Origin: Dipylidium caninum | Taxonomy: Eukaryota; Platyhelminthes; Cestoda; Cyclophyllidea; Dipylidiidae | DNA length: 64,000 nucleotides | Direction of reading: 5' to 3' | Assembly: GCA_017562135.1 (NCBI GenBank) | Contig: QEYB01000738.1 | Span: 82,631 to 146,630, forward strand | Part shown: positions 44,031 through 55,000 of the stretch, in pieces | How positions within the stretch are numbered: position 1 is the first letter of the stretch | Layout: each line of letters begins with the position of its first letter | Position numbers and translations under genes: made by a program | The notes under the pieces: generated by a model | Told to the model about the DNA's origin: nothing | Seen by the model: the letters and a program-made list of their open reading frames with translations, nothing else | Database searches by the model: none

Positions 44031-44939
44031 CGGATATTTCTTTGCTTAATGGATTCACAAATTTGAGTCCTCGAGCCCTCGACGTCACGGGAGATGAAAA
44101 CCTTCTCCTTTCTCTTCAACCATCCACACGGTATCGCATTAGCCCCGCCTGCATGTCGTCGCAACTTGTCTCTGCCCTTCGTCTAGTGCCTGTACGGTGT
44201 TCGGAATGCATTCCTGCAATCCTCTCACGAAATTCAACGAATTAACCTACCTGGTCGGAAGTGGAAAGAAGCATGAATGTGTGGAACATATGACCTGCTT
44301 TCTCCACCGTCACATCACACTAGCAGAACAAAAGCGTCGGAGCGCGTTTTCTTTTTCCAGCCTCGTTATCATGCTGTTTTGCCTTGCCACAGTTTAGAGC
44401 TCATTCGGGAGGCAGAGAGAGGACCTAGTAGTAAATCTGTTTTCTTGGAGTCAAATGCGAAATGGTGTCTCCGGTGCGGTGTTGCGCATGTTTGAAACCA
44501 ACTCTTGGCCCCCTACTGCTTCTCTGCAACTCCCCAATCTTAGCTGAGCAGTGTAACTGAAAGAGGAAGTTCATTGTTTTAAAAGCATCTTCAGGGTAAG
44601 AGCGAGGAAAATGAGAACAAGGCAAAACTGATGCGGGGCACCCGTCAACCTACTTCCCTTCTAGCAGTCGTCAGGTTTCATTAAATTTCCAATTCCAACA
44701 ACACGCTGTCTTCCAATGCGACTCGTACGATTCTCCGACTTCGCATAGACTGCCTCCCGAACTCTTGCAGTGAGAGCTGTTCTTAATTCACATTTTGTGG
44801 AAGCAACTGTACGCAAAACGAGTGAGCACAAAGCACAACACAAATGTACTATGCAAGACCAAACAAACAATGGTCTGTCAGGGTCGGAGGAGGAGTCGAG
44901 ACCGCATGCCGTTCATCCGCCTATCCCCTTAGGACTAGA

Positions 44940-45180
44940 GGAAGACATCGTTTGATTCATCGCCTCTGGCTGCTCCACATTGCCACACAATCGCTGGCAA
45001 ATGGGCGACACAGTTTCTTCCAGCGGGTTCTCTTCAGCTGACACTTGCGCAAGATTAAGTACAGAGTGTAACAAGAAAGGAATGAAAGGAGAGTATCATC
45101 AACAGCCCTATGACGGAGCTTTAAATAGGGACAGCTTCTCTCAACTGCACCTCGAACTGTCCAGACCGGCAGGCACTTGA
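44940..45180 (-). pseudogene. Family P copy, inverted
   Basis: Minus strand: the TATA string CTATTTAAAG (45,128-45,119), then an ATG-led hydrophobic segment (MILSFHSFLVTLCT) that ends in TAA. In the same frame, after a TGA, it reads NCVAHLPAIVWQCGAARGDE. The VAHL and ARGD positions match the open frame of the 11.5-kb copy. This copy keeps the ATG but has two nonsense codons; the 11.5-kb copy has the reverse. Together they outline the ancestral protein's order without either being intact. Confidence 0.45.
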
Positions 45181-45489
45181 GAGTGAGGAGAGTGGGGACT
45201 AGTCGTCCTCTTTGAGTAGTCCAGTCGGCTCTGACCTCACCGGTCACCGTCAGCCATTTCTTTCACGAAGGCCGATGTATCGGCTCACTTGGTTGAGAAT
45301 GGACAGATGCATGAATGTGTGGGAGTGGAGGCTGTAGCACGAAGTCCTCTTGTAAGGCAGAGGAATTCTCAATAATTCGCCTTTAGTTCTACAGTTCCGT
45401 GAGGATTTTACTCACCTGACACTTCATGAAGGGCGCCCTCGAAGACAATAGATGAATTGTTGAACATGAATTTTTGTGAGTCATCTCCT

Positions 45490-45672
45490 CCTGCGGTAAA
45501 CGCGTCTGCCACGTGTCTGTCTTCCTTGACCTTCATTACATTTGCCATGGAGGCATAAACTGGAAGCATTTTGATGGCCTCCATGTTTTGCAACAAACTG
45601 TGATCTTCGTATAAGCATGGAAGGATATCTTCGTGGTGAGAGTTTTACGCTGAACTCAATAGCAAGTGGTGA
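45490..45672 (+). repeat. Family R1 block, second copy
   Basis: Same ordered strings as 2,880-3,045, in the same orientation. See that entry. Confidence 0.5.
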
Positions 45673-46547
45673 ATGAAGCGTTCAACTCTCTCCGCCTCCT
45701 GCCAAGTTATAAATCAGCGTTTCTTGGTCGAAATGGAAATTCACGAGGTAGTCTACACAGAGGATGTGGTCTTCTCATAATCTGGCGTGTGTGGGAGGGC
45801 CACTTGAATGATTTCATTTCAGACATCGTCCCAGCGTGGCCACCATTGCTGAAGTTGGCTTGATTTGATGTCAATCCTACGAGCACTGTTCGATTAATGA
45901 CAGACGTCAGTTTAGTACATCGCCCAGTACTGAGCTCAGGGTGGTGCCGCGTAGCCATCAAATTGTTCAGAAATTAAAGTCAACGCTCTTACTACCTTGA
46001 CCCATGCTGCTTTCGACCTTCACCACTGCTTAGTGCCGCAAGGGAACTAATTTCTCGAAAGAATGATATTCGAGAGAATTCTAATGCTAGTTCACCAGTT
46101 CGACTACAATTTGTTGAACTGAAATGCGATGATAACCTGTAGGAATGCATAGACAAGTACCAGTGGTGATGTTTTCTTTTTTCCTCATCTTCAACCTCCA
46201 AGTGTTCGTTGCTAGGGTGGATCAAAAGGAGGAAAAAAGTGGTGACATGAGAACGTCCATAATGCTTCCCTCAAGCAACAACACAGTCCGTTTGTAGACT
46301 GTGACATTGTGTTACCACGAACGTCGCGATTTCAAGTCTTCGAGCGGAGGCACATGTCGCACACCTCTCCACCTCATGCACTATACGGGGATGACACCAA
46401 GGTCCACTGTACAAGTATCGGGTAATGTCAAGGAAGACGTAGAGGGCGGATTCGGTGACCGAGACACCCGCGTCTCTCCTCTCGGCCGATTTTGAGCAGC
46501 GTTAAGGCGATCTAAACGGTGCCTTCGATTACGGCCCCCCTCCTCAG

Positions 46548-47441
46548 TTAACAGGCTCTCGCGGCAGGGGTCACACGGACCAACAACTGGTCCATTACGC
46601 CTCCCCCGCCACCACAAACTGCACCCGGGGTGGCAGAGTAGTCGATTACTCTGCTGGAAAGGGTCAGGTAGGACGACCTCTGGCCCAACGCCCGTGTATA
46701 ACCAGGATTCTGTCCTGACCCGACCACACCATCAAATAGCCATTTATACATGTGTGAGTGAACCCGAAGTCGAGCTTGAACTCGCGCTTTCACTAGACGC
46801 CAACTTCCTATGCGCTCGCACGGAATCAGGAGGACTAACTCGCCATCCTGAATGCAAAAGGACAGCTCAACGTCTCCACGGCAAAAGGAGCACGAGTGAC
46901 AATGTGGAAGCAGCGCACTTACCGGCACACACTCTACCACCTCCATTTCGGCGCCCGGGCACCGCCATTCTGTCATGACCGTCTGACTGAAGTCGTTATC
47001 GCAGCACGGAAAAACTGGAGTGCCTTCCACAAGCTCACGGAAAACTGCTGAACCCTTTATCAAGGTACAAGACATGCCGACGAAAACCACACCAAACAAA
47101 CCCTTACCCTCGACGATACCCTTCACGTGTGAAGTCTGCCGCTTTGGTCCAGAGAGCAAAACTGCCTATTGTTCGCGGGTCGAAGTCATTACCGCTTGCC
47201 TCAAATGTCGCACCATGCTCCCGCGCATGCGCATGGTCACACCGCTTTCCTCGCTCAAGAGGAGCATCTCACCTTGCCGCACCTCACCTCCGCGTATCCT
47301 CACTCGGTGACCACACCTACCTACCCACCTGCCTAACGATTTGCATCGGACCGACATCGTCAGTGCACCGAACTGAGGGTCCTGCTCATCTACGGAATGA
47401 GAAAATCCCATCTCCACAACAATGTTGTAAGGAAAGCCCAT
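46548..47441 (-). pseudogene. 297-codon frame with a single TAG
   Basis: ATG at 47,441 opens 91 codons to TAG at 47,166. The same frame then continues for 205 codons to TAA at 46,548. The downstream part has clustered cysteines and histidines (PHCHSCSFCRGDVELSFC) and a basic stretch (RLVKARVQARLRVHSHMYKW). The local DNA is GC-rich, which makes long frames less surprising. A single nonsense mutation in a real gene, a sequencing error, or an intron around the TAG (GGCAG|GTGGGT upstream) are all possible. It directly follows two other minus-strand ORFs. Confidence 0.35.
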
Positions 47442-47464
47442 CGAGGTGCTAATCCTATCGTTAG

Positions 47465-47899
47465 CTAAAAGTAGCTCGAAAAGTCAACGTAGTAGTAAAC
47501 TGGTTGCAACCTCACCGCACCATCCCCAAGTGGAGGAACCGGTGAGGACATTTGAGGATAGAAAGTCGTCAAGTGTCCTGAGTAGCGTACGCATCCACGA
47601 AGTTGTTTAGGGTCGAAAGCAACAGTCCGATGGGCAGAAAGTATGGCCGATGTTTTAGTGACGGAGGGTTGAGGGAGATACGGGTTCCGCGGGTCTGGAA
47701 ATGATAGGCGCGCCGGGACACTTTCCAAATACATAAATTGCGTGCCAGAATCCACTTGGTTGTTGCGCAATTTCCGCCAGCATGATCCTGTAAACAGTGT
47801 GACTATTGAGAAACAAGTCGAGATGGCTGCTTGGGATGCCTCATGGAGGATACGCGGAGCAGGGCGAAGAGTTTCACTTTCACTGAATTCTATCGTCAT
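47465..47899 (-). CDS. Uncharacterised 144-residue ORF
   Basis: ATG at 47,899, TAG at 47,465, 144 codons. A strong residue mix (SESETLRPAPRILHEASQAA, ARLSFPDPRNPYLPQPSVTK) with four cysteines, no signal peptide and no repeats. Its ATG overlaps the TGA of the preceding minus-strand frame, and a CCTCTTTAG acceptor-like string lies just upstream, so it may be an exon. It is the longest ATG-led unspliced ORF with ordinary composition outside the satellite. Family unknown. Confidence 0.4.
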   Translation of the reverse strand: MTIEFSESETLRPAPRILHEASQAAISTCFSIVTLFTGSCWRKLRNNQVDSGTQFMYLESVPARLSFPDPRNPYLPQPSVTKTSAILSAHRTVAFDPKQLRGCVRYSGHLTTFYPQMSSPVPPLGDGAVRLQPVYYYVDFSSYF

Positions 47900-48135
47900 C
47901 TGTTTCCTAAAGAGGCGATTACAGTAGATAACTTGGCAGTGTAAAAGGTGGAAAGTGTTTCATTTGTTGCACTCAACGCAACAGGAAACGAAGTAGAGCC
48001 GAAATCGCCAGTATATAGCAAAAGTAGATTTCGTGATACTGACGACAACAATATTTTCCCTATGTCATTTTGCGACGCCAGAGTCCATAAATGGACTCTT
48101 TTGTTGCGTGAAAGAGGCATTGTGAATTGTGTCAC
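47896..48135 (-). CDS. Uncharacterised 79-codon frame upstream of the 144-residue ORF
   Basis: Starts GTG at 48,135, with an ATG six codons in, and ends TGA at 47,896. Protein-like (RNKRVHLWTLASQNDIGKIL, YTGDFGSTSFPVALSATNE). It overlaps the next ORF by four bases. It may be the 5' part of one longer gene shifted by one frame. Confidence 0.3.
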   Translation of the reverse strand: MTQFTMPLSRNKRVHLWTLASQNDIGKILLSSVSRNLLLLYTGDFGSTSFPVALSATNETLSTFYTAKLSTVIASLGNR

Positions 48136-48591
48136 CTAACCACTTCTTATTTCGCTCCCTTCCCTACCACAGCAACTCACACTCGCACTAATGTGATATC
48201 GGAAATATACTTTCCGATGACACTCTTTTGAGTATGATCTCGATATTACCTCCTGACTTCGGCATGTATGTGCACTGAATAGGCGTAAGAGAAATTTGAC
48301 AGAATGGCGGGACACCGGTGATGACTGCGAGTAGCTTGTGAGAATTGTAAAGGAAAGGAGAGCCACGTTGTTGGGGTAGAAACGACAGATTCATTCCCTG
48401 CTAATGAATCTCTTCCGCGCTTCCAAGCGGACTTGCTCACAGATAGTAGCAGTGTTTAAAGTTCCATGTCAACGTATGCTCTGTAAGGCTGAATGTTAAA
48501 TGCTCATGTGTCCAGTTTTGTTTTGAATTCTTCACTTCGTCGCCGATTCCTGCGACATCGAACCGCCGGCCTGCCTGGTGCATTGTCTCAC

Positions 48592-48806
48592 TTTCCGTTG
48601 TGTGCTCTGTCCTCTCTTCGACAAGATGACGTCGTGGATGAGGGACCAGTGGAAGGCGAGAGGTGCAGCACGTCGGACAGCTCATTCCTCACGAGGATCC
48701 TATCAATCACCGTTTGCACGGTTCACCCAGTAGGCACATCCAAGATCCGCACTTTCTCCACAGCATCGGGTGGGAGCGAATCGTTCCCGTTGCGTTCTTC
48801 CGCAGA
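48592..48806 (-). pseudogene. Exon with an in-frame TGA, related to 9.3 kb
   Basis: The minus strand is open from 48,806 to a strong donor (ACGGAAA|GTGAGA at 48,592) except for one TGA at 48,725-48,723. Before it: GNDSLPPDAVEKVRILDVPT. After it: TVQTVIDRILVRNELSDVLH and LSPSTGPSSTTSS. The regular alternation of hydrophobic residues on both sides suggests one domain, and TGA may replace CGA (Arg). A tiny intron is unlikely. The 9.3-kb relic shares DAVE-[KR]-[MV]-R. A beta-grasp, Ras-association-like fold is conceivable from spacing alone, but that is a guess. Confidence 0.4.
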
Positions 48807-48959
48807 TTAGAATCCTCACTCCCTCTCGACTTCGCTCTCACGCATTTGTAGCATGTAGAATGTAGCGACCGGATGGAACTCCTGCCTCTCAAAAACCCAC
48901 TCCTCCACACCTTCCCCACGCACCTTTGATGCTGCACAGCATTAATTGCCAACATTCAA

Positions 48960-51199
48960 ACCTGTCACCTCATCCAACCAGGATCATCACTGACCCGAGG
49001 ATTAAGAAGTGAAAGTAGTTGGCGGCTATTCTCAACGTCGCCTCTATTCAACATTACCGGTGAATTTTCCACCGCACTCTCTAACTCTTCAAAAATATGT
49101 CTCCTTTCTCGGTCTAACTTGGACTAGTTAAGGCGAATTGGTTATTCAGTCGTCTGTTTCCAGCATAGCAAATCTATGCTTTTGCAAACACACACACATG
49201 CATGAGAGAAGGACGTAGTTCAAATATATAATTAAATCTGACACAATGTGGCTTATAAAAAGGTTAGTCGAAGATCCACTATCCCGTAATACCGGGATGC
49301 GCATTCTGTTTCCTCATGTAAATTTTTTCCGTATGTAGCGTTAAGTCGTCTCAACTAATGATTTCGCCGAAATATCCTCTTCATTTTCCCACGTCGGATT
49401 GGCTATTTCAGAACATGCTCCCGAGGTCAAGATCATTTTCACGTATCTTTGGGATTGTCCCCGGAAACGTTTCGTTGAAAACGGTGAGTTTTTCGGCACT
49501 CATGGTGATCCTCTTCGACTACCTCAATGCGTAAGGCTTTAATGAAGGATTTAATCACCGATGCATCTGCGCATGATGAAGTGGATTTTTTGAAGACACT
49601 CCTTAACCTTACACCAGGTGCGCATCATTAACTCCACATCCACTTAAAGTCCCTCAAGTCTCTGTTAACCCTATTGTAAATGTTTTCTATTCCTGTCAAG
49701 GCATAGATCTTTTTGTTAAACTTGCCCAATTGCCTATGCTACGAGGCAATGTTAGCACTTTCATTAAAGATATCATAACGTTGTTCTGTAGCCAACTCCC
49801 CAGACGTCTTGGGATACTCAATTCTCCCTGGTAGATACACCATTATTTAGCTACTTATTGGTTGTGTCTGCATGACGTGGCATCTGACACGAACATTCAT
49901 CCCGATTGCCCAAATTTGTGCTAGGACATGTATGGATGGCTGCCAAAAGGAGTGGCCAAAGCGTGACATCTCTTCGAACCGCCGTTTCCCACTAGCAGCA
50001 CTGGGGGTCAGAAATATCCTGAACAGATATACCGAAGGATTGAGAAGTCTATCATATGAAAGCACATTGCCAGAGGAATGCTGTTAGATAAGAATGGGAA
50101 CAGTGAGCTTTGTACAAAGTCGTCTCAATTTCCTAAATGGCCTTCTAATGTAAGGAATAATTCCTTTTCTCCATCGACGCCATCCAGTTGGTTTAACTGC
50201 TTCTTTGCCAGACGACACTTTTACTTTCCTCCACTTCATCCACCTCCGGCGACAATTCCATCACGTTTCCCTCCTCCTCCTTCTCCTCTATATCCGCAGA
50301 CACAGCGCCCGTCTCTCGCTTCGCCTATCTGTTCCGTGTCAGGTGAAAGGGGAGGAAGAGTCCACGTTACTCGTCCAATCATCCTTCCTCATTGTTGACG
50401 CATCTGAAACAGATTCTTGAGCCTCACTGAGTAATCACCTATTCTCCGGAAAGAAAGCTCAAGTCAGTCCTCCAAGTACCTGTCCTACTAGAGGCGTAGC
50501 CCACCTGCTCTCGAACTGGTGGCTCCAACATTTCACACGGTGCCTCACCAGTTAAGCCTGGTCCTGCTGCTCGAGAATGAAGTCGTCCTTCTAACTGCTC
50601 GGCAGGGACGCTGTGTCCGCGAGGCAGTCAGCTATTGTCGGTGCCCTTCGTCTCTCGCATGTACAAGGTTTGGGTTAAATTACTGTAAATCTTTCACCAA
50701 AACCGAAAAAAATGGTTCACTTGGTGGGAAATGGACAAAGTCAAGAAAGTGTGCAGAAATGCCCTGCTTTTGCACTCTCATTAGAAAAGCTCAGTGAGCT
50801 CAAAGTGGGAAGCGAATGTGTTTTAGATTGTTGTTTCTGTATAACCTCGCCATCATCCCCAATTGCCTCGCTTGAGCCTGAGAACCCATGCATGCTGGAG
50901 GTGGTCTGAGCACCCGACGTGGGTGTTTCTTGCCCATCCCACAAGAACAGTTCCCACACTCGTCTTTCTGTATACATTATTATTTGGGTGGTTACTGCAC
51001 ATCACCACGAATGGTTTGACTGCCTAACACTCCAACTTCACCATGAGGAGACAAGAGAAATCTTCATCGGAAAATGAGCTACTGAGTGAAGATGGGGAAG
51101 AGGCGGAAGTGGATTTTATAGAAAGAAGCCCAATTGTAAAAGGAGGTCTGATGAAAATAAAATTTCGATTGTGAGAGGAACAACGTGCGGGAGACGGTA
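48960..51199. other. No gene supported
   Basis: A 106-codon plus frame at 50,078-50,398 is built from CT-rich DNA and is not convincing. No repeats recognised. Confidence 0.35.
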
Positions 51200-51892
51200 T
51201 GTGCCGATTTATTTGAAGAATGCTATGGTGCACCCACCTACCCCTCACCAACAACTTACACCTTCCATCGAACTGCATTCAATACCCCCTCAAACTTCCA
51301 TCACCGTGACAACGTCCAAGCTTTCTGGTTTGCAAAACTTCATGGAGGTGGCCAACGCTAAGCCCACTTGACGAATTTTGCACACATACAATCGCTTCCT
51401 ACACTCAAGTTTTTCCTTTCTCTCTAATTCGCCTTCCTTTCATACCCACCGCCGCCATCCTCATCGATCGTTTTGCTAGTCGGTGATGGACAAGGCGCTG
51501 ACTTGTCCACCGTACCCTTGACCTTTTTAACTCAACTCCCCTGGACAGAGAGGTGTCCAGAGTTGGATGTACTTTCAATTGATGGGGTGCGCTAAATAAT
51601 AAGACTGGCGAGGCCAAGTGTGGGAAAGAAGGCGAGCCACATGGAAGAGTCTGTTGCGGACATTCTCTTCTGCACACCTGATTACAGTGGTGATTTTGTC
51701 ATGGCAAAAGTCTTCTGTTGTCCTCGCAATGCGCCTTTCTCAGAGGACAGTCTCGTCATTAGTTATCAAGCAGGCACTTCGGCTTCACAACCTCATGGCA
51801 TGGTAGAAAACGTGATGAGATGTGCGAAAGAGGACGAGACCTGGGGCTGTCCGCATATCGCTGCAAGCGGAAACGGGGTAAAGGACATTCCC
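51200..51892 (+). repeat. Family Q element, full-length copy 2
   Basis: Aligns end to end with 7,574-8,250. The first shared string is CGATTTATTTGAAGAATGC and the last GTAAAGGACATTC. It lies about 160 bp from the satellite edge. Confidence 0.6.
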
Positions 51893-52053
51893 GTTTTTGA
51901 CGAAGGCAACTGAGGCCCTAGACGGTGAGACATGATGATTGCTGCTGTTGTGGAGAACTTGATGACATATTTCAGACAGTAGAGCCCGACGACCTACACA
52001 TCCACCTGCCTGCCAGTTTGTCTGTCCAACTGTCTGTTCTGAGGGCTTAATAA

Positions 52054-55000
52054 CATTGTTGAGACAGAGTTGTCAGAGAGAAAGACGAGGTGTAGTGTGG
52101 AAGAAGGGTGGGATGATGGAGACAGTGATGTTGTCGTGTGTGGCAGGTTGAGCTGAAGAGGAGAGAGGCGGTGCGGAGCGTGAGCGAAGCATTGTCCTCA
52201 CAGGACTAGCGGATTCACCAAAGGCCTCCGAAGTGGGCGTAGTGCCATTGATGGAGCATTGATGAAAGACGAATTGTAGTGTGGAAGAAGGGAGGGATGA
52301 TGTAGACAGTGATGTTTTCGTGTGTGGCATGTTGAGCTGAAGAGGATAGACGCAGTGCGGAGCGTGAGCAAAGCATTGTCTTCACAGGACTCGCGGATTC
52401 ACCAATGAATGGGTAGTGGGCGTAGTGCCATTGTCGGTATGTGGAGGAAAAACTAGTTGTAGTGTGGAAGAAGGGTTGGATGATGGAGACAGTGATGTTG
52501 TATTGTTTGGCAGGTTGAGCTGAAGAGGATAGAGGCGGTGCGGAGCGTGAGCAAAGCATTGTCTTTACAGGACTCGCGGATTCACCAAGGCATCCGAAGT
52601 GAGTGCCATTGTTGGAGCATGGAGGAAAGACGAGGTGTAGTGTGGAAGAAGGGTGGGATGATGGAGACTGTGATGTTTTCGTGTGTGGCAGGTTGAGCTG
52701 AAGAGGAGAGAGGCGGTGCGGAGCGTGAGCAAAGCATTGTCTACACAGGACTGCGGATTCACCAAGGCATCCGAAGTGCGTAGTGCCATTGTTGGAGTAT
52801 GTGTAGAGTGGAAGAAGGGTGGGATGATGGAGACAGTGATGTTGTCGTGTGTGGCAGGTTGAGCTGAAGAGGAGAGAGGCGGTGCGGAGCGTGAGCAAAG
52901 CATTGTCTTCACAGGATCGCGGATTCACCAAGGCATCCGAAGTGAGCGTAGTGCCAAAGAAGGGATGATGGAGACAGTGATGTTGTCGTGTGTGGCAGGT
53001 TGAGCTGAAGAGGAGAGAGGCGGTGCGGAGCGTGAGCAAAGCATTGTCTTCACAGGACTCGCGGATTCACCAAGGCATCCGCGAAGTGAGCGTAGTGCCA
53101 TTGTTGGAGTATGGAGGAAAGACGAGGTGTAGTGTGGAAGAAGGGTGGGATGATGGAGACAGTGATGTTGTCGTGTGTGGCAGGTTGAGCTGAAGAGGAG
53201 AGAGGCGGTGCGGAGCGTGAGCAAAGCATTGTCTTCAAGGACTCGCGGATTCACCAAGGCATCCGAAGTGAGCGTAGTGCCATTGTTGGAGTATGGAGGA
53301 AAGACGAGGTGTAGTGTGGAAGAAGGGTGGGATGATGGAGACAGTGATGTTGTCGTGTGTGGCAGGTTGAGCTGAAGAGGAGAGAGGCGGTGCGGAGCGT
53401 GAGCAAAGCATTGTCTTCACAGGACTCGCGGATTCACCAAGGCATGCGAAGTGAGCGTAGTGCCATTGTTGGAGTATGGAGGAAAGACGAGGTGTAGTGT
53501 GGAAGAAGGGTGGGATGATGGAGACAGTGATGTTGTCGTGTGTGGCAGGTTGAGCTGAAGAGGAGAGAGGCGGTGCGGAGCGTGAGCAAAGCATTGTCTT
53601 CGCAAGACTCGCGGATTCACCAAGGCATGCGAAGTGAGCGTAGTGCCATTGTTGGAGTATGGAGGAAAGACGAGGTGTAGTGTGGAAGAAGGGTGGGATG
53701 ATGGAGACAGTGATGTTGTCGTGTGTGGCAGGTTGAGCTGAAGAGGAGAGAGGCGGTGCGGAGCGTGAGCAAAGCATTGTCTTCGCAGGACTCGCGGATT
53801 CACCAAGGCATGCGAAGTGAGCGTAGTGCCATTGTTGGAGTATGGAGGAAAGACGAGGTGTAGTGTGGAAGAAGGGTGGGATGATGGAGACAGTGATGTT
53901 GTCGTGTGTGGCAGGTTGAGCTGAAGAGGAGAGAGGCGGTGCGGAGCGTGAGCAAAGCATTGTCTTCGCAAGACTCGCGGATTCACCAAGGCATGCGAAG
54001 TGAGCGTAGTGCCATTGTTGGAGTATGGAGGAAAGACGAGGTGTAGTGTGGAAGAAGGGTGGGATGATGGAGACAGTGATGTTGTCGTGTGTGGCAGGTT
54101 GAGCTGAAGAGGAGAGAGGCGGTGCGGAGCGTGAGCAAAGCATTGTCTTCGCAAGACTCGCGGATTCACCAAGGCATGCGAAGTGAGCGTAGTGCCATTG
54201 TTGGAGTATGGAGGAAAGACGAGGTGTAGTGTGGAAGAAGGGTGGGATGATGGAGACAGTGATGTTGTCGTGTGTGGCAGGTTGAGCTGAAGAGGAGAGA
54301 GGCGGTGCGGAGCGTGAGCAAAGCATTGTCTTCGCAAGACTCGCGGATTCACCAAGGTATGCGAAGTGAGCGTAGTGCCATTGTTGGAGTATGGAGGAAA
54401 GACGAGTTGTAGTGTGGAAGAAGGGTGGGATGATGGAGACAGTGATGTTGTCGTGTGTGGCAGGTTGAGCTGAAGAGGAGAGAGGCGGTGCGGAGCGTGA
54501 GCAAAGCATTGTCTTCGCAAGACTCGCGGATTCACCAAGGCATGCGAAGTGCGTAGTGCCATTGTTGGAGTATGGAGGAAAGACGAGGTGTAGTGTGGAA
54601 GAAGGGTGGGATGATGGAGACAGTGATGTTGTCGTGTGTGGCAGGTTGAGCTGAAGAGGAGAGAGGCGGTGCGGAGCGTGAGCAAAGCATTGTCTTCGCA
54701 AGACTCGCGGATTCACCAAGGCATCGAAGTGAGCGTAGTGCCATTGTTGGAGTATGGAGGAAAGACGAGGTGTAGTGTGGAAGAAGGGTGGGATGATGGA
54801 GACAGTGATGTTGTCGTGTGTGGCAGGTTGAGCTGAAGAGGAGAGAGGCGGTGCGGAGCGTGAGCAAAGCATTGTCTTCACAGGACTCGCGGATTCACCA
54901 AGGCATTCCGAAGTGAGCGTAGTGCCATTGTTGGAGTATGGAGGAAAGACGAGGTGTAGTGTGGAAGAAGGGTGGGATGATGGAGACAGTGATGTTGTCG

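Noticed and set aside
50078..50420. Two overlapping plus frames rich in Pro, Leu and Phe
   Set aside because: Translated CT-rich tract; no start context, splice site or paralogue supports coding.
1..52000. tRNA, rRNA and spliced-leader RNA genes
   Set aside because: I looked for GGTTCRANYCC-type B boxes with an A box at the right distance and for a known tapeworm leader string, and found no convincing match on either strand; a covariance-model search would be decisive.
53235..54881. 548-codon minus-strand open frame with nine near-identical 61-residue repeats
   Set aside because: It is the satellite read in a stop-free frame; period 183 keeps it open, a second frame is open over the same DNA, and neighbouring monomers with small indels break it.
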